From positions 3,687,254 to 3,751,253 of the forward strand of contig NZ_CP101750.1 of the NCBI RefSeq assembly GCF_026810505.1: DNA of 64,000 nucleotides, read 5' to 3'. The notes below the pieces were generated by a model. That model was not told the DNA's origin. It ran no database searches and saw only the letters and a program-made list of their open reading frames with translations. The DNA is from Streptomyces sp. Je 1-369 (lineage in GTDB: Bacteria; Actinomycetota; Actinomycetes; Streptomycetales; Streptomycetaceae). Positions 26,268 to 35,366 of the stretch are shown here, piece after piece. Within the stretch, counting starts at the first letter, position 1. Every line of letters starts with the position of its first letter. The position numbers were made by a program, and so were the translations under genes.

Positions 26268-28172
26268 CTACTTCGCGACGAAGCCGAGCGCCACGTACTC
26301 CTTGTCGTCCTTCGAGTAGGGCTTGCTCAGCAGCTTCTTGCCGAGGAACAGGTGCCCGTCGGCGTAGAGGAGCTCGTTGGACTTCGGGACCATGCCGCTG
26401 ATCGCCTCGGTGACCGCCTCGGAGCCCGGCGTCTCCAGGAGCTTGGTCTCCTTCATGGTCTTGCCGTCGAGCGAGACGACCTGTGCGCCCTGCTTGTAGC
26501 CGTGCGCCTTGTACGCGAGGACGTTGCCGCCGTCCATGCGGATCGGGAAGATCTCGCCGTTCTCACCGGCGTCCGCGCGGTCGCTGGTGGGCTTGCCGGT
26601 GGCCAGCGAGAAGGACACGATCTCGTTGGTGCGGTTGTAGCTCTCGCCGCTGCCGTCGTGCTGGCGCGTCGGGACGTACAGCCGGTCGTTGCCGACCGCG
26701 ATCGCCTTGCAGGCGTTGACCATGTTGACGCCGCAGTCATGGTCGTACTTGCCGTCCTCCAGGGAGATCTTCGCGCGCAGCTTGCCGTTGCTGCCGAGCG
26801 AGAAGACGTCCGTGACGCCGGAGGCCGTGATCTTCGTGGTGTCCTGGCCGAAGACGACCGGGTTCGTCGAGATGATCTTGGCGTTGTCGATGCCGGGGGC
26901 GATCGGGTACGTCCACTTGTCGTCGCCGGTCTTCGGGTCCAGGAGCTGGACCTTCAGCGTCTCGTCGCCGTACGTGCCGCACTCGCGGATCGCGACGAGC
27001 TGGGCACCGCCCGCGTACCCGACGTCCTTGCACTTGCCGACCTTCGGCTTCCACAGGGAGTCGCCCTTGACGTCCCAGGCGGCGCCGCCGCTCGAGGTGC
27101 CCGAGCCCGCGGCGATCGTGGTGCCCGAGATGGTGACTTCCTTGAACGTCGCCTTCACGCCGTTGGTCTCGGCGCTCTCGGTCCAGAGCTTCTTACCGGA
27201 CTTCAGGTCGACCGCGGTGACGTTGGTGCACTGCTCGTAGTCACCCTTCTTGTTCCGCTTGGCCTCTTCGGTGACGACCGCGGCGATGCCGTCCTCGGTG
27301 ACCTCGGGCGACATCGCGCACATCATGCCGGAGAGCGGAATCGACCACTTCTCCTTGCCGGTGTCCGGGTCGTAGCCGTTCAGCTCGTTGACGCCCGCCT
27401 TGACGTAGGCGTCGTCGGTGAGGACGGAACCGGTGGCGTTCCAGATCTGGTCCTTGGGGATCGCGGGCTGCGGGAGCTGCATGAGCACCTTGGCCGCGGG
27501 GTCGCCGGGAGCCTTCTCCTTGGCCGGGCCCTGCTCGGGCAGCGCGGCGCCGCCCTCCTTGCCGCCCTTCTCGCCCTTGCCGCCCTTGCCGTTCTTGCCG
27601 CCCGACTCCTGCGCGGTGTTCTTGGAGTCGTCGTCCTTCGTCGAGGCGTAGAAGACACCGCCGCCGACGATCAGCGCGATCGCGGCGACCGCCGCGATGA
27701 TGATCGTCGTCTGGCTGCTGATCTTCTTGCCGCCGCCGCCCGAGCCGGAGTCACCGGGCTGCGGCTGCATCGGCATGGTGGGCGGCTGCGGGTAGCCCTG
27801 CTGGTACTGGGGCTGCGCGGGCTGCGTCGGATAGCCGTAACCCTGCTGGTACTGCGGCTGCGCGGGCTGCGTCGGGTAGCCGTAGCTCTGCGGGGCCTGG
27901 GGCGGCTGGGGTGCCTGCGGTGCCTGCGGGTAGCCGTAGTTGGGCTGGCCCGCCGGGGGCGCCGGAGGGGCCGGGGGTGCCGCGGGCTGCGGGGTCTGCG
28001 GGGGCCGGCCGGGGGGCGCGGGCGGGGCCGCGGGCGGCGGGGTCTGCGGGTAGCCGTACGACGGCTCGGGGGCCTTGCCGAAGCCTCCGGGCGGAGGGTC
28101 CTGCGGGGCGCCGAAGCCGCCCTGCGGGGGCTCGTTCGGGGGCTGCTGGGGTGGCTGGGGCGGCTGGGTCAT
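26268..28172 (-). CDS. Membrane-anchored PQQ-like beta-propeller protein, copy 1
   Basis: 634 aa. Residues 1 to about 150 are Pro/Gln/Gly/Tyr-rich and cytosolic, with PTQPAQPQYQQGYGY-type repeats. One membrane helix follows (TIIIAAVAAIALIVGGGVFY, about 155-175), then a Lys/Gly/Glu linker. The large extracytoplasmic domain has PQQ/BamB-like propeller blades, seen as repeated TGKEKW, SGKKLW, TGDDKW motifs. No catalytic residues are evident; such proteins usually serve as binding scaffolds. A paralogue lies immediately upstream on the same strand (56 nt gap), so they probably form an operon. The cargo or ligand is unknown. Confidence 0.82.
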   Translation of the reverse strand: MTQPPQPPQQPPNEPPQGGFGAPQDPPPGGFGKAPEPSYGYPQTPPPAAPPAPPGRPPQTPQPAAPPAPPAPPAGQPNYGYPQAPQAPQPPQAPQSYGYPTQPAQPQYQQGYGYPTQPAQPQYQQGYPQPPTMPMQPQPGDSGSGGGGKKISSQTTIIIAAVAAIALIVGGGVFYASTKDDDSKNTAQESGGKNGKGGKGEKGGKEGGAALPEQGPAKEKAPGDPAAKVLMQLPQPAIPKDQIWNATGSVLTDDAYVKAGVNELNGYDPDTGKEKWSIPLSGMMCAMSPEVTEDGIAAVVTEEAKRNKKGDYEQCTNVTAVDLKSGKKLWTESAETNGVKATFKEVTISGTTIAAGSGTSSGGAAWDVKGDSLWKPKVGKCKDVGYAGGAQLVAIRECGTYGDETLKVQLLDPKTGDDKWTYPIAPGIDNAKIISTNPVVFGQDTTKITASGVTDVFSLGSNGKLRAKISLEDGKYDHDCGVNMVNACKAIAVGNDRLYVPTRQHDGSGESYNRTNEIVSFSLATGKPTSDRADAGENGEIFPIRMDGGNVLAYKAHGYKQGAQVVSLDGKTMKETKLLETPGSEAVTEAISGMVPKSNELLYADGHLFLGKKLLSKPYSKDDKEYVALGFVAK

Positions 28173-28228
28173 GACGGTCTATTCCTTGGGGACGAGAGCG
28201 GTCGAGCGGATGACTGGGTGGGAGCGCG

Positions 28229-29977
28229 TCACTTGCCGTAGGCGAGCATCAGCTTCGCCTGGCCGGACGTGCGCATGATGTTGGTCGTCGAGATGTAGAA
28301 GCGACCGTCCACGTAGTCGACGTCCTTCGAGTAGAAGCCGCTCTCGATCCGCGAGGTGCCCTTCGGGTGCTGCAGAAGGGTCTTGGGCCGGTGCGAACCG
28401 GACGCCGCGATGGAGACGACACGGCCGCCCGCGTCGTACGACGGCTTGACGTACGCGATCAGCGAGCCGTCCTCCACCTTCAGCGGAAGCATCGTTTCGT
28501 CCATCGGCGACTTCACGCGCCAGGCCTCCTTGCCGGTGGCCAGGCTGAACGCGACGACCTCGTTGGCGCCGCTCTTCTCGTCGGACGGCAGGTACAGGTA
28601 CGTGTCGTCCGTCGTCACACCCAGGCAGCCGCCGAGCTGGCGGTTGAGGATCGCCGTGTCGCACTCGGGTGCGAAGTTGTCGTCGGTGACGACCTCGGAG
28701 CGCGTCTCGTCGCTGTTCTCCTTCAGCACCGAGACGTTCCACTTCTTCTTGTCCTCGTTGGTGAGGTACACGATCGTGGGACTGGCCGAGTAGACCTTGC
28801 CGATCCGCCAGCCCTTGGGGAACTTCTTGGTCCACAGCGCGCGCCCGGTCTTCGGGTCGAGCTGCTGGAGCTCGTCGTGCTCGGTGGGCGTGCCGGCGCC
28901 GCAGGACAGGGCCATGAGGAGCTTCTCGCCGCCGGCGAAGCCGTTGGGGAAGCAGGTGCCCTCGTCCTTCTTCTTCGCGACGTAGAGCTCCTTGCCGTCG
29001 CTCATCCGCAGCGCCGTGCCGGACTGGTCGCGGCCGACCATCAGCACGTCGCCGACGAGGACCAGGTTGCTGGAGAGGGCCGAGTCGAACAGGCCTTCCT
29101 TCTTGACCGGGTGGCCCCAGCCCTTGTCACCGGTCTTCAGATCGATGACCTGGAACTGATTGCACTCGGCACCGCTCTGCGAGCCGTCCTTGTACGCCAC
29201 GACGATCTTGCCGTCGTCGGTGGCCGTCCCGGTCGCGGCGCAGAGCTTCTCCGGGAACGTGATGGCCTTCCAGGCGGTCCTGCCGGTCTTCACGTTGTAC
29301 GCGAGGAGCTGCTTGTACGCGGCCTTGACCACGATGTCGTCCTGGATCCACATGCCCGGGGCGTCGCCGCCGGAGCCGGGCACCTTGGGCGCCTCCTTGT
29401 ACCAGAGGACCTTCGCCTCACCGGCCTGGCGGCCCTCGTTGAGGTCTTCCTTGCCCTCGTGCCCGTCGCCGCTGCCGTCGCCCGGGTTGACCGGGGCGGA
29501 CGCGGTGGGCTTCGGATCCTTGTTCTTCGCCTCGGGCTTCTTCTTGCCGCCGCTGTCGTCACCGCTCACGACGGCGTAGGTGACACCGCCGGCGACGAGC
29601 AGCGCGGCCACCGCGGCGGCGACGATCACGACGAGCTTGTTGCGCTTGCCCCTGCCTCCGTCGGGCGGGGTGCCGGGCGCGCCGGGGGCCGCGAACTGCG
29701 GCTGCGTCGGCAGCTGCGCGTACCCGTACTGTGGCTGGTTTCCGTACGGTCCCGGCTGCTGCGGTTGACCGTAGGGTCCCGGCTGTTGAGGCTGTCCGTA
29801 CGGACCCGGCTGCTGCGGCGGGCTGTACGGGCCCGGCTGCTGCGGGTATCCGTAACCCGGCTGCGGCGGCTGCTGGCCCGGTGCCTGCGGCGGCTGACCC
29901 GGCGGCTGTTGTGGCTGGCCAGGTGGCTGCGGAGCTCCGAAACCGCCGGACGGCGGCTGGTTGGGCGGCTGAGTCAT
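28229..29977 (-). CDS. Membrane-anchored PQQ-like beta-propeller protein, copy 2
   Basis: 582 aa from the ATG at 29977 (MTQPPNQPPSGGFGAP), the same N-terminal motif as copy 1. A Pro/Gln/Tyr-rich cytosolic region with QQPGPYGQPQQPGPYG repeats precedes a single membrane helix (LVVIVAAAVAALLVAGGVTY, about 115-135), a charged linker and a PQQ-like propeller (TGRTAW, TGDKGW, TGRALW, TGKEAW blade motifs). It is a tandem duplicate of the next gene, with the same architecture but clearly diverged sequence. The Pro/Tyr-rich tails resemble substrates of Ser/Thr kinases or scaffolding proteins (inference). Confidence 0.82.
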   Translation of the reverse strand: MTQPPNQPPSGGFGAPQPPGQPQQPPGQPPQAPGQQPPQPGYGYPQQPGPYSPPQQPGPYGQPQQPGPYGQPQQPGPYGNQPQYGYAQLPTQPQFAAPGAPGTPPDGGRGKRNKLVVIVAAAVAALLVAGGVTYAVVSGDDSGGKKKPEAKNKDPKPTASAPVNPGDGSGDGHEGKEDLNEGRQAGEAKVLWYKEAPKVPGSGGDAPGMWIQDDIVVKAAYKQLLAYNVKTGRTAWKAITFPEKLCAATGTATDDGKIVVAYKDGSQSGAECNQFQVIDLKTGDKGWGHPVKKEGLFDSALSSNLVLVGDVLMVGRDQSGTALRMSDGKELYVAKKKDEGTCFPNGFAGGEKLLMALSCGAGTPTEHDELQQLDPKTGRALWTKKFPKGWRIGKVYSASPTIVYLTNEDKKKWNVSVLKENSDETRSEVVTDDNFAPECDTAILNRQLGGCLGVTTDDTYLYLPSDEKSGANEVVAFSLATGKEAWRVKSPMDETMLPLKVEDGSLIAYVKPSYDAGGRVVSIAASGSHRPKTLLQHPKGTSRIESGFYSKDVDYVDGRFYISTTNIMRTSGQAKLMLAYGK

Positions 29978-30062
29978 CAGCGCTCCCCCCTTCACTGATT
30001 TTTCGGCACGCCAAATGGTGCTGAGGGCAGCCTTTCTATCACCCTGACCCCGTACCACACTG

Positions 30063-30099
30063 GGCCGGTCCTGTCCCTGTTCCCAAGGGAGGACCGGCC
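30063..30099 (-). terminator. Terminator hairpin after the ABC-F gene
   Basis: GGCCGGTCCT (30063-30072) pairs with AGGACCGGCC (30090-30099), with an additional inner TCCCT/AGGGA stem. It lies 36 nt beyond the ABC-F stop codon, in the minus-strand direction. Confidence 0.75.
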
Positions 30100-30134
30100 T
30101 GTAATGCGTCCGTTACGCGAGCTCCACGACAGCT

Positions 30135-31967
30135 CTACGCGTCCTCCGCAAGCTCCAGCCAGCGCATTTCCAACTCGTCCCGCTCGGCGATGAGTTCACG
30201 GAGCTCGGCATCCAGTTTGGCCACCTTCTCGAAGTCCGTGGCGTTATCGGCGATTTGGGTGTGGAGCTTGGCCTCCTTCTGGGAGACCTTGTCCAGCTGC
30301 CGCTCGATCTTCTGGAGCTCCTTCTTGGCGGCGCGGGACTCCGCGGCGGAGACGGTCTTCGTTCCGGCGTCGGTCGCCGCGGCGGACGCGGCGGACGCGG
30401 CCGCGGGAGCCGACGGGGTCGCGGCCGCGGCCATCCGCTGCCTGCGCTCCAGGTACTCGTCGATGCCGCGCGGCAGCATCCGCATCGTGGCGTCGCCAAG
30501 GAGCGCGAACACCTTGTCCGTCGTCCGCTCGACGAAGAACCGGTCGTGGGAGATCACGACCATGGAGCCCGGCCAGCCGTCGAGCACGTCCTCCAGCTGC
30601 GTCAGCGTCTCGATGTCGAGGTCGTTGGTGGGCTCGTCGAGGAAGAGGACGTTCGGCTCGTCCATGAGGAGGCGCAGCAGCTGCAGCCTGCGCCGCTCAC
30701 CGCCGGAGAGGTCGCCGACCGGCGTCCACTGCTTCTCCTTGTTGAACCCGAACGTCTCGCAGAGCTGCCCCGCGGTCATCTCGCGGCCCTTGCCCAGGTC
30801 GACGCGCTCACGCACCTGCTGCACGGCTTCGAGGACCCGCAGCGTCGGCTTCAGCTCGACGACCTCCTGCGACAGGTAGGCCAGCTTCACCGTCCTGCCG
30901 ACGACGACCTTCCCGGCCGCGGGCTGTACGTCGCCGTCGCTGCGGGCGGCGTCGGCCATGGCGCGCAGCAGCGACGTCTTGCCCGCGCCGTTCACCCCGA
31001 CCAGGCCGATGCGGTCACCGGGGCCGAGCTGCCAGGTCAGGTGCTTGAGCAGCAGCTTGGGCCCGGCCTGTACGGAGACGTCCTCCAGGTCGAACACGGT
31101 CTTGCCGAGCCGCGTCGTCGCGAACTTCATCAGCTCGCTGGTGTCGCGCGGCGGCGGCACGTCCGCGATCAGTTCGTTCGCCGCCTCGATGCGGAACTTC
31201 GGCTTGCTGGTGCGGGCCGGAGCGCCGCGCCGCAGCCACGCCAGCTCCTTGCGCACCAGGTTCTGCCGCTTGGTCTCCTCGGTGGCGGCGATGCGCTCAC
31301 GCTCGGCGCGTGCGAACACGTAGTCCGAGTAGCCGCCCTCGTACTCGAAGACGGAGCCCTTCTGCACGTCCCACATGCGGGTGCACACCTGGTCGAGGAA
31401 CCAGCGGTCGTGCGTCACGCAGACGAGCGCCGAGCGCCGCGTCCGCAGGTGCTGGGCCAGCCACGAGATGCCCTCGACGTCGAGGTGGTTGGTCGGCTCG
31501 TCGAGCACGATCAGGTCCTGCTCGGCGATGAGCAGCTTCGCCAGCGCGATGCGGCGCCGCTCGCCACCGGAGAGCGGACCGATGACGGTGTCGAGCCCCT
31601 GCGGGAACCCCGGCAGGTCGAGCCCGCCGAACAGCCCCGTCAGCACGTCCCTGATCTTGGCGCTGCCCGCCCACTCGTGGTCGGCGAGGTCACCGATGAC
31701 CTCGTGCCGGACGGTGGCGGCCGGGTCGAGCGAGTCGTGCTGCGTCAGCACGCCGAGGCGCAGGCCGCCGTTGTGCGTGACGCGGCCGGTGTCGGCCTCC
31801 TCCAGCTTGGCGAGCATTCGGATCAGGGTGGTCTTCCCGTCGCCGTTGCGCCCCACGACGCCGATCCGGTCCCCCTCGGACACACCGAGCGAGACACCGT
31901 CGAGCAGGGCACGGGTGCCGTACACCTTGCTGACTGCCTCGACATTGACCAGATTGACGACGGCCAT
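30135..31967 (-). CDS. ABC-F family ATPase (Uup/EttA-like ribosome-associated)
   Basis: 610 aa from the ATG at 31967 (MAVVNLVNVEAVSKVYG). Two ABC domains with Walker A GRNGDGKTT and GVNGAGKTS, two LSGGERRR signatures, and LDEPTNHLD and LDEPTNDLD Walker B elements. There are no membrane segments. A C-terminal coiled coil (KKELQKIERQLDKVSQKEAK) of the Uup type follows. ABC-F proteins bind the ribosomal E-site and affect translation, or protect against antibiotics. The Uup-like tail argues for a housekeeping role. It lies downstream of ispE on the same strand. Confidence 0.9.
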   Translation of the reverse strand: MAVVNLVNVEAVSKVYGTRALLDGVSLGVSEGDRIGVVGRNGDGKTTLIRMLAKLEEADTGRVTHNGGLRLGVLTQHDSLDPAATVRHEVIGDLADHEWAGSAKIRDVLTGLFGGLDLPGFPQGLDTVIGPLSGGERRRIALAKLLIAEQDLIVLDEPTNHLDVEGISWLAQHLRTRRSALVCVTHDRWFLDQVCTRMWDVQKGSVFEYEGGYSDYVFARAERERIAATEETKRQNLVRKELAWLRRGAPARTSKPKFRIEAANELIADVPPPRDTSELMKFATTRLGKTVFDLEDVSVQAGPKLLLKHLTWQLGPGDRIGLVGVNGAGKTSLLRAMADAARSDGDVQPAAGKVVVGRTVKLAYLSQEVVELKPTLRVLEAVQQVRERVDLGKGREMTAGQLCETFGFNKEKQWTPVGDLSGGERRRLQLLRLLMDEPNVLFLDEPTNDLDIETLTQLEDVLDGWPGSMVVISHDRFFVERTTDKVFALLGDATMRMLPRGIDEYLERRQRMAAAATPSAPAAASAASAAATDAGTKTVSAAESRAAKKELQKIERQLDKVSQKEAKLHTQIADNATDFEKVAKLDAELRELIAERDELEMRWLELAEDA

Positions 31968-32059
31968 TTCACTCCTGACAGGGGGGACGATCGACTTTCC
32001 AGCGTAGTCGCCCGCGCGGGCGGCCCTTCGACCGTCTCCCGGAACCCGGTCCGCCCTCT

Positions 32060-32947
32060 CTAGATCAGCGTCGCGCCCGGCGCCGGGGACTGCGCGACCC
32101 GCGCCGCCCCGCACGTGCCGGACGCCACCAGCGCGTCCGCCACCCGCTCCGCGGACTCGTGGTCCCGCGCGAGGAACGCCGTCGTGGGGCCCGACCCGGA
32201 GACCAGCGCGGCGAGCGCGCCCGCCGCCGTGCCCGCCGCGAGGGTGTCGCGCAGCGAGGGGAAGAGGGAGAGGGCGGCGGGCTGCAGGTCGTTGGTGACC
32301 GTGGCGGCGAGGGCGTCGACGTCGCCGTCGCGCAGGGCGGCGAGCAGCGCGGGCGAGGCCTCGGGGGCGGGCGCGGCCGGGGCGAGCCGGTCGAACTCGC
32401 GGTAGACGGCGGGTGTGGAGAGGCCTCCGTCGGCGACGGCGAAGACCCAGAAGAAGGTGCCTCCGACGTCCAGCGGCTCCAGCTTCTCGCCGCGTCCGGT
32501 GCCGAGCGCGGCGCCTCCGACCAGGCTGAACGGTACGTCGCTGCCCAACTCGGCGCAGATGTCGTTCAGTTCGCCGTAGCTCGCCCCGGTCCCCCACAGC
32601 GCGTCGCACGCCACGAGCGCGCCCGCGGCGTCCGCGCTGCCGCCCGCCATGCCACCGGCGACGGGGATGTCCTTGGCGATGTGCAGGTGCACGTCGGGGG
32701 CGATGCCGTGGCGCGCGGCGAGGAGTTCCGCGGCGCGGGCGGCGAGGTTCGTGCGGTCCAGGGGGACCTGGTCCGCGCCGGGGCCCTCGCAGGTCACCCG
32801 CAGCTCGTCGGCGGCGGTGACGGTGACCTCGTCGTAGAGCCCGACGGCGAGGAAGACGTTGGCGAGGTCGTGGAAGCCGTCGGGGCGTGCGGGGCCGACC
32901 GCCAGCTGCACGTTGACCTTCGCGGGGACCCGTACCGTCACGCTCAC
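32060..32947 (-). CDS. ispE: 4-diphosphocytidyl-2-C-methyl-D-erythritol kinase
   Basis: 295 aa from the GTG at 32947, which overlaps the rsmA stop (GTGA). A GHMP kinase with the ATP loop [18 protein letters not shown]-terminal [14 protein letters not shown] and C-terminal [11 protein letters not shown]. It phosphorylates CDP-methylerythritol in the MEP isoprenoid pathway. Order rpfB-rsmA-ispE is classic for actinobacteria. Confidence 0.96.
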   Translation of the reverse strand: MSVTVRVPAKVNVQLAVGPARPDGFHDLANVFLAVGLYDEVTVTAADELRVTCEGPGADQVPLDRTNLAARAAELLAARHGIAPDVHLHIAKDIPVAGGMAGGSADAAGALVACDALWGTGASYGELNDICAELGSDVPFSLVGGAALGTGRGEKLEPLDVGGTFFWVFAVADGGLSTPAVYREFDRLAPAAPAPEASPALLAALRDGDVDALAATVTNDLQPAALSLFPSLRDTLAAGTAAGALAALVSGSGPTTAFLARDHESAERVADALVASGTCGAARVAQSPAPGATLI

Positions 32948-33810
32948 GCGCCGGCCTCCTTGTGCTCGGCGATCCGCGCGAACTCCTCCACGGTCAGGGC
33001 CTCGCCACGTGCCTGGGGCGAGACTCCGGCGGCGACCAGGGCGGCCTCCGCGGCGGCGGCGGATCCGGCCCATCCGGCGAGCGCGGCCCGCAGCGTCTTC
33101 CTGCGCTGCGCGAAGGCGGCGTCCACGACGGCGAAGACCTCACGCTTGGAAGCGCTGGTCCTGACCGGTTCGGCGCGGCGCACGAGGGAGACGAGCCCGG
33201 AGTCGACGTTGGGCGCGGGCCAGAAGACGTTGCGGCCGATGGACCCGGCGCGCTTCACCTCGGCGTACCAGTTGGCCTTCACGGACGGCACGCCGTAGAC
33301 CCGCGAGCCCGGTCCGGCGGCGAGCCGGTCGGCGACCTCGGCCTGCACCATGACGAGGGTGCGCTCGATGGTCGGGAAGGTGTCGAGCATGTGGAGCAGG
33401 ACGGGTACGGCCACGTTGTACGGGAGGTTCGCGACGAGCGCGGTGGGCGCGGGGCCCGGCAGCTCGCCGACCAGCATGGCGTCGCTGTGCACGAGCCCGA
33501 AGGACGCGGCCTTCCGCGGGAGGCGGGCCTGCACGGTGGCGGGCAGCGCCTCGGCGAGCACGTCGTCGATCTCCACGGCGGTGACGTGGGCGGCGGTCTC
33601 CAGGAGAGCCAGGGTCAGGGACCCGAGGCCCGGGCCGACCTCGACGACGACGTCGTCCGGGCGGACCTCCGCGGTGCGGACGATGCGCCGTACGGTGTTG
33701 GCGTCGATGACGAAGTTCTGGCCGCGCTGCTTGGTCGGGCGTACGCCCAGGGCAGCGGCCAGCTCGCGGATGTCGGCGGGGCCGAGGAGGGCGCCTTGCT
33801 CAGTGCTCAC
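32944..33810 (-). CDS. rsmA: 16S rRNA (adenine1518/1519-N6) dimethyltransferase
   Basis: 288 aa from a GTG (also called ksgA). SAM motif [32 protein letters not shown] at the N-terminus, and the catalytic NLPYNV. It dimethylates two adjacent adenines in the 3' end of 16S rRNA; loss gives kasugamycin resistance. It is 36 nt after rpfB and is translationally coupled to ispE. Confidence 0.97.
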   Translation of the reverse strand: MSTEQGALLGPADIRELAAALGVRPTKQRGQNFVIDANTVRRIVRTAEVRPDDVVVEVGPGLGSLTLALLETAAHVTAVEIDDVLAEALPATVQARLPRKAASFGLVHSDAMLVGELPGPAPTALVANLPYNVAVPVLLHMLDTFPTIERTLVMVQAEVADRLAAGPGSRVYGVPSVKANWYAEVKRAGSIGRNVFWPAPNVDSGLVSLVRRAEPVRTSASKREVFAVVDAAFAQRRKTLRAALAGWAGSAAAAEAALVAAGVSPQARGEALTVEEFARIAEHKEAGA

Positions 33811-33846
33811 CGCACCAGGTTACGGGGCCCGGCCGCCGCGCCCGCC

Positions 33847-35232
33847 CTACAGCCTGCTGCCGCAGTGGGGCCAAGGGGTCGCGCCTCGCTGTACGTAGAG
33901 CTTCTTCGCCCGGAACGTCTGTTCCGCCGCGGAGGCGTCCTGGGGGCGCCCCGAGCCGCCGAGGCCCTGCCAGGTCCGCGTGTCGAACTGGTACAGGCCG
34001 CCGTACGTGCCGGACGGGTCCACCGCCGCGGGCCGCCCGCCCGACTCGCAGTGCGCGAGCCCGCCCCAGTTGAGGCCGTCCGCCCCGGCCACCGACATCG
34101 GCATCTGCTTCGTACCGACCTTGATCACCCGCTGCTGCGGCTCCCGCACCACCTCGGACCCGACCCGCTTCGGCTTCTGCCTGACGCCGTTGACGGTGCG
34201 CACCGTGTACGTGACCCGTCTGACCCCCGCCCGCCCCGCGTGCACCACGACCTCCGTGCCGCGGAAGAGCGAGGGGTCCTCGGTCCTCTCCACGTCGAAC
34301 GGGATCTGCTCCTCCCGCACCTCGCGCGTGCCCGTGATCCGCATGACGGTCACCGTCTGGCCGTCGCGCGGGAAGCTGTCGGGAGGTACCGACGTCGTGT
34401 CCTGGCCGCGCAGCGTCACCCCGGACTCGGCGACCGCTTCCCTCACCGTCGCCGCGTTCGTACGGATCGTCCGCTCCCTGCCGTCCGCCATGATCGTGAC
34501 GGTGCGTTCCGTGCGGACGTCCAGGGCGAGGCCGTCCCGTCCGATGCGGCTGCTGCGCGACGCCGACAGGTGCGCGCCCTCCGCGCGCACCCCGAGCTGC
34601 CGCAGCGCCCCGTCGACCGTGCGTGCCGTGGTCCACACGCGGCGGCGCTCCCCGTCGAGGGTGAGGTGGACGGGCCGGCCGTAGCGGACGGCGATCTCGT
34701 CGCCGCTGGCCAGGGTCGTGCTCGACGAGGGCGCGACGATGTCGTGGTCGCCGACGTCCACGCCCTCGTCGGCGAGGAGTTCACCGACGTCGTCCGCGAA
34801 CGTGTGCAGGGTGCGGGGCTTGCCGTCGACGATGAGCTGCACGGCCTTGTCGTTGGCGACGAACGCGGACGTGCCGCCGGCGAGGAACGCGACGACGAGG
34901 GCCTGCGGCACGAGCCGGCGCATCGCGTCGGGACCGACTCCGGCCCCGGTCCCTTCGGGAGCCCGCGCCGTCTTCCTGCCGTTCCTGCCGCGCCGCATCT
35001 CGGCCCGCCCGGGAGCGGGCACCACGGGAGCGGGCATCACGGGCTCGGGCTCGGGCGCATAGGTGCGTTCCGGCGCGATCGGCACGCTGTCCAGCGTCTC
35101 TTCGTACGCCACCTGGTAGGTGTACGTCGTCTCCTGCCACACGTCGTAGGAGGGCTCGTACAGCGGCGGGCCGTACTGCGGTTCGTACGTCGTCTCGTAC
35201 GTCTCGTACGTCTCGTACTGCGAGTTGCTCAC
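33847..35232 (-). CDS. rpfB: Resuscitation-promoting factor RpfB (DUF348-G5-transglycosylase)
   Basis: 461 aa from the GTG at 35232 with GGAG upstream. The N-terminal ~60 residues are unusually Tyr/Glu/Thr-rich (YETYETYETTYEPQYGPP). A basic stretch and a membrane anchor follow (RRLVPQALVVAFLAGGTSAF, about 125-145). Three DUF348 repeats, a G5 domain (IPFDVERTEDPSLFRG) and a C-terminal Rpf lysozyme-like domain with catalytic Glu in LAHCESGG and GGLYQFDTRTW complete it. Rpf enzymes cleave peptidoglycan to wake dormant cells or spores. It lies upstream of rsmA-ispE. Confidence 0.95.
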   Translation of the reverse strand: MSNSQYETYETYETTYEPQYGPPLYEPSYDVWQETTYTYQVAYEETLDSVPIAPERTYAPEPEPVMPAPVVPAPGRAEMRRGRNGRKTARAPEGTGAGVGPDAMRRLVPQALVVAFLAGGTSAFVANDKAVQLIVDGKPRTLHTFADDVGELLADEGVDVGDHDIVAPSSSTTLASGDEIAVRYGRPVHLTLDGERRRVWTTARTVDGALRQLGVRAEGAHLSASRSSRIGRDGLALDVRTERTVTIMADGRERTIRTNAATVREAVAESGVTLRGQDTTSVPPDSFPRDGQTVTVMRITGTREVREEQIPFDVERTEDPSLFRGTEVVVHAGRAGVRRVTYTVRTVNGVRQKPKRVGSEVVREPQQRVIKVGTKQMPMSVAGADGLNWGGLAHCESGGRPAAVDPSGTYGGLYQFDTRTWQGLGGSGRPQDASAAEQTFRAKKLYVQRGATPWPHCGSRL

Positions 35233-35326
35233 GATGACGCTCCAGGGGTCCGTACCGGGGCGGACAGAACCTAGCGGAGCTCTCGTCACTCTCCAAAGCA
35301 GCACGGCTACGCTGTGTCGCCGCGTT

Positions 35327-35358
35327 GACCCGGGCCGCCCCCGCGCGGGGCCCGGGTC
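35327..35358 (-). terminator. Terminator hairpin after tatD
   Basis: GACCCGGGCC (35327-35336) pairs perfectly with GGCCCGGGTC (35349-35358), 12-nt loop, 9 nt past the tatD stop in the minus-strand direction. It separates tatD from rpfB. Confidence 0.75.
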
Positions 35359-35366
35359 GTTATCGG

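Noticed and set aside
35233..35366. c-di-AMP (ydaO-type) riboswitch upstream of rpfB
   Set aside because: Such a switch is known for rpfA in S. coelicolor; the 134 bp here hold a simple terminator hairpin and no ydaO-like conserved core.
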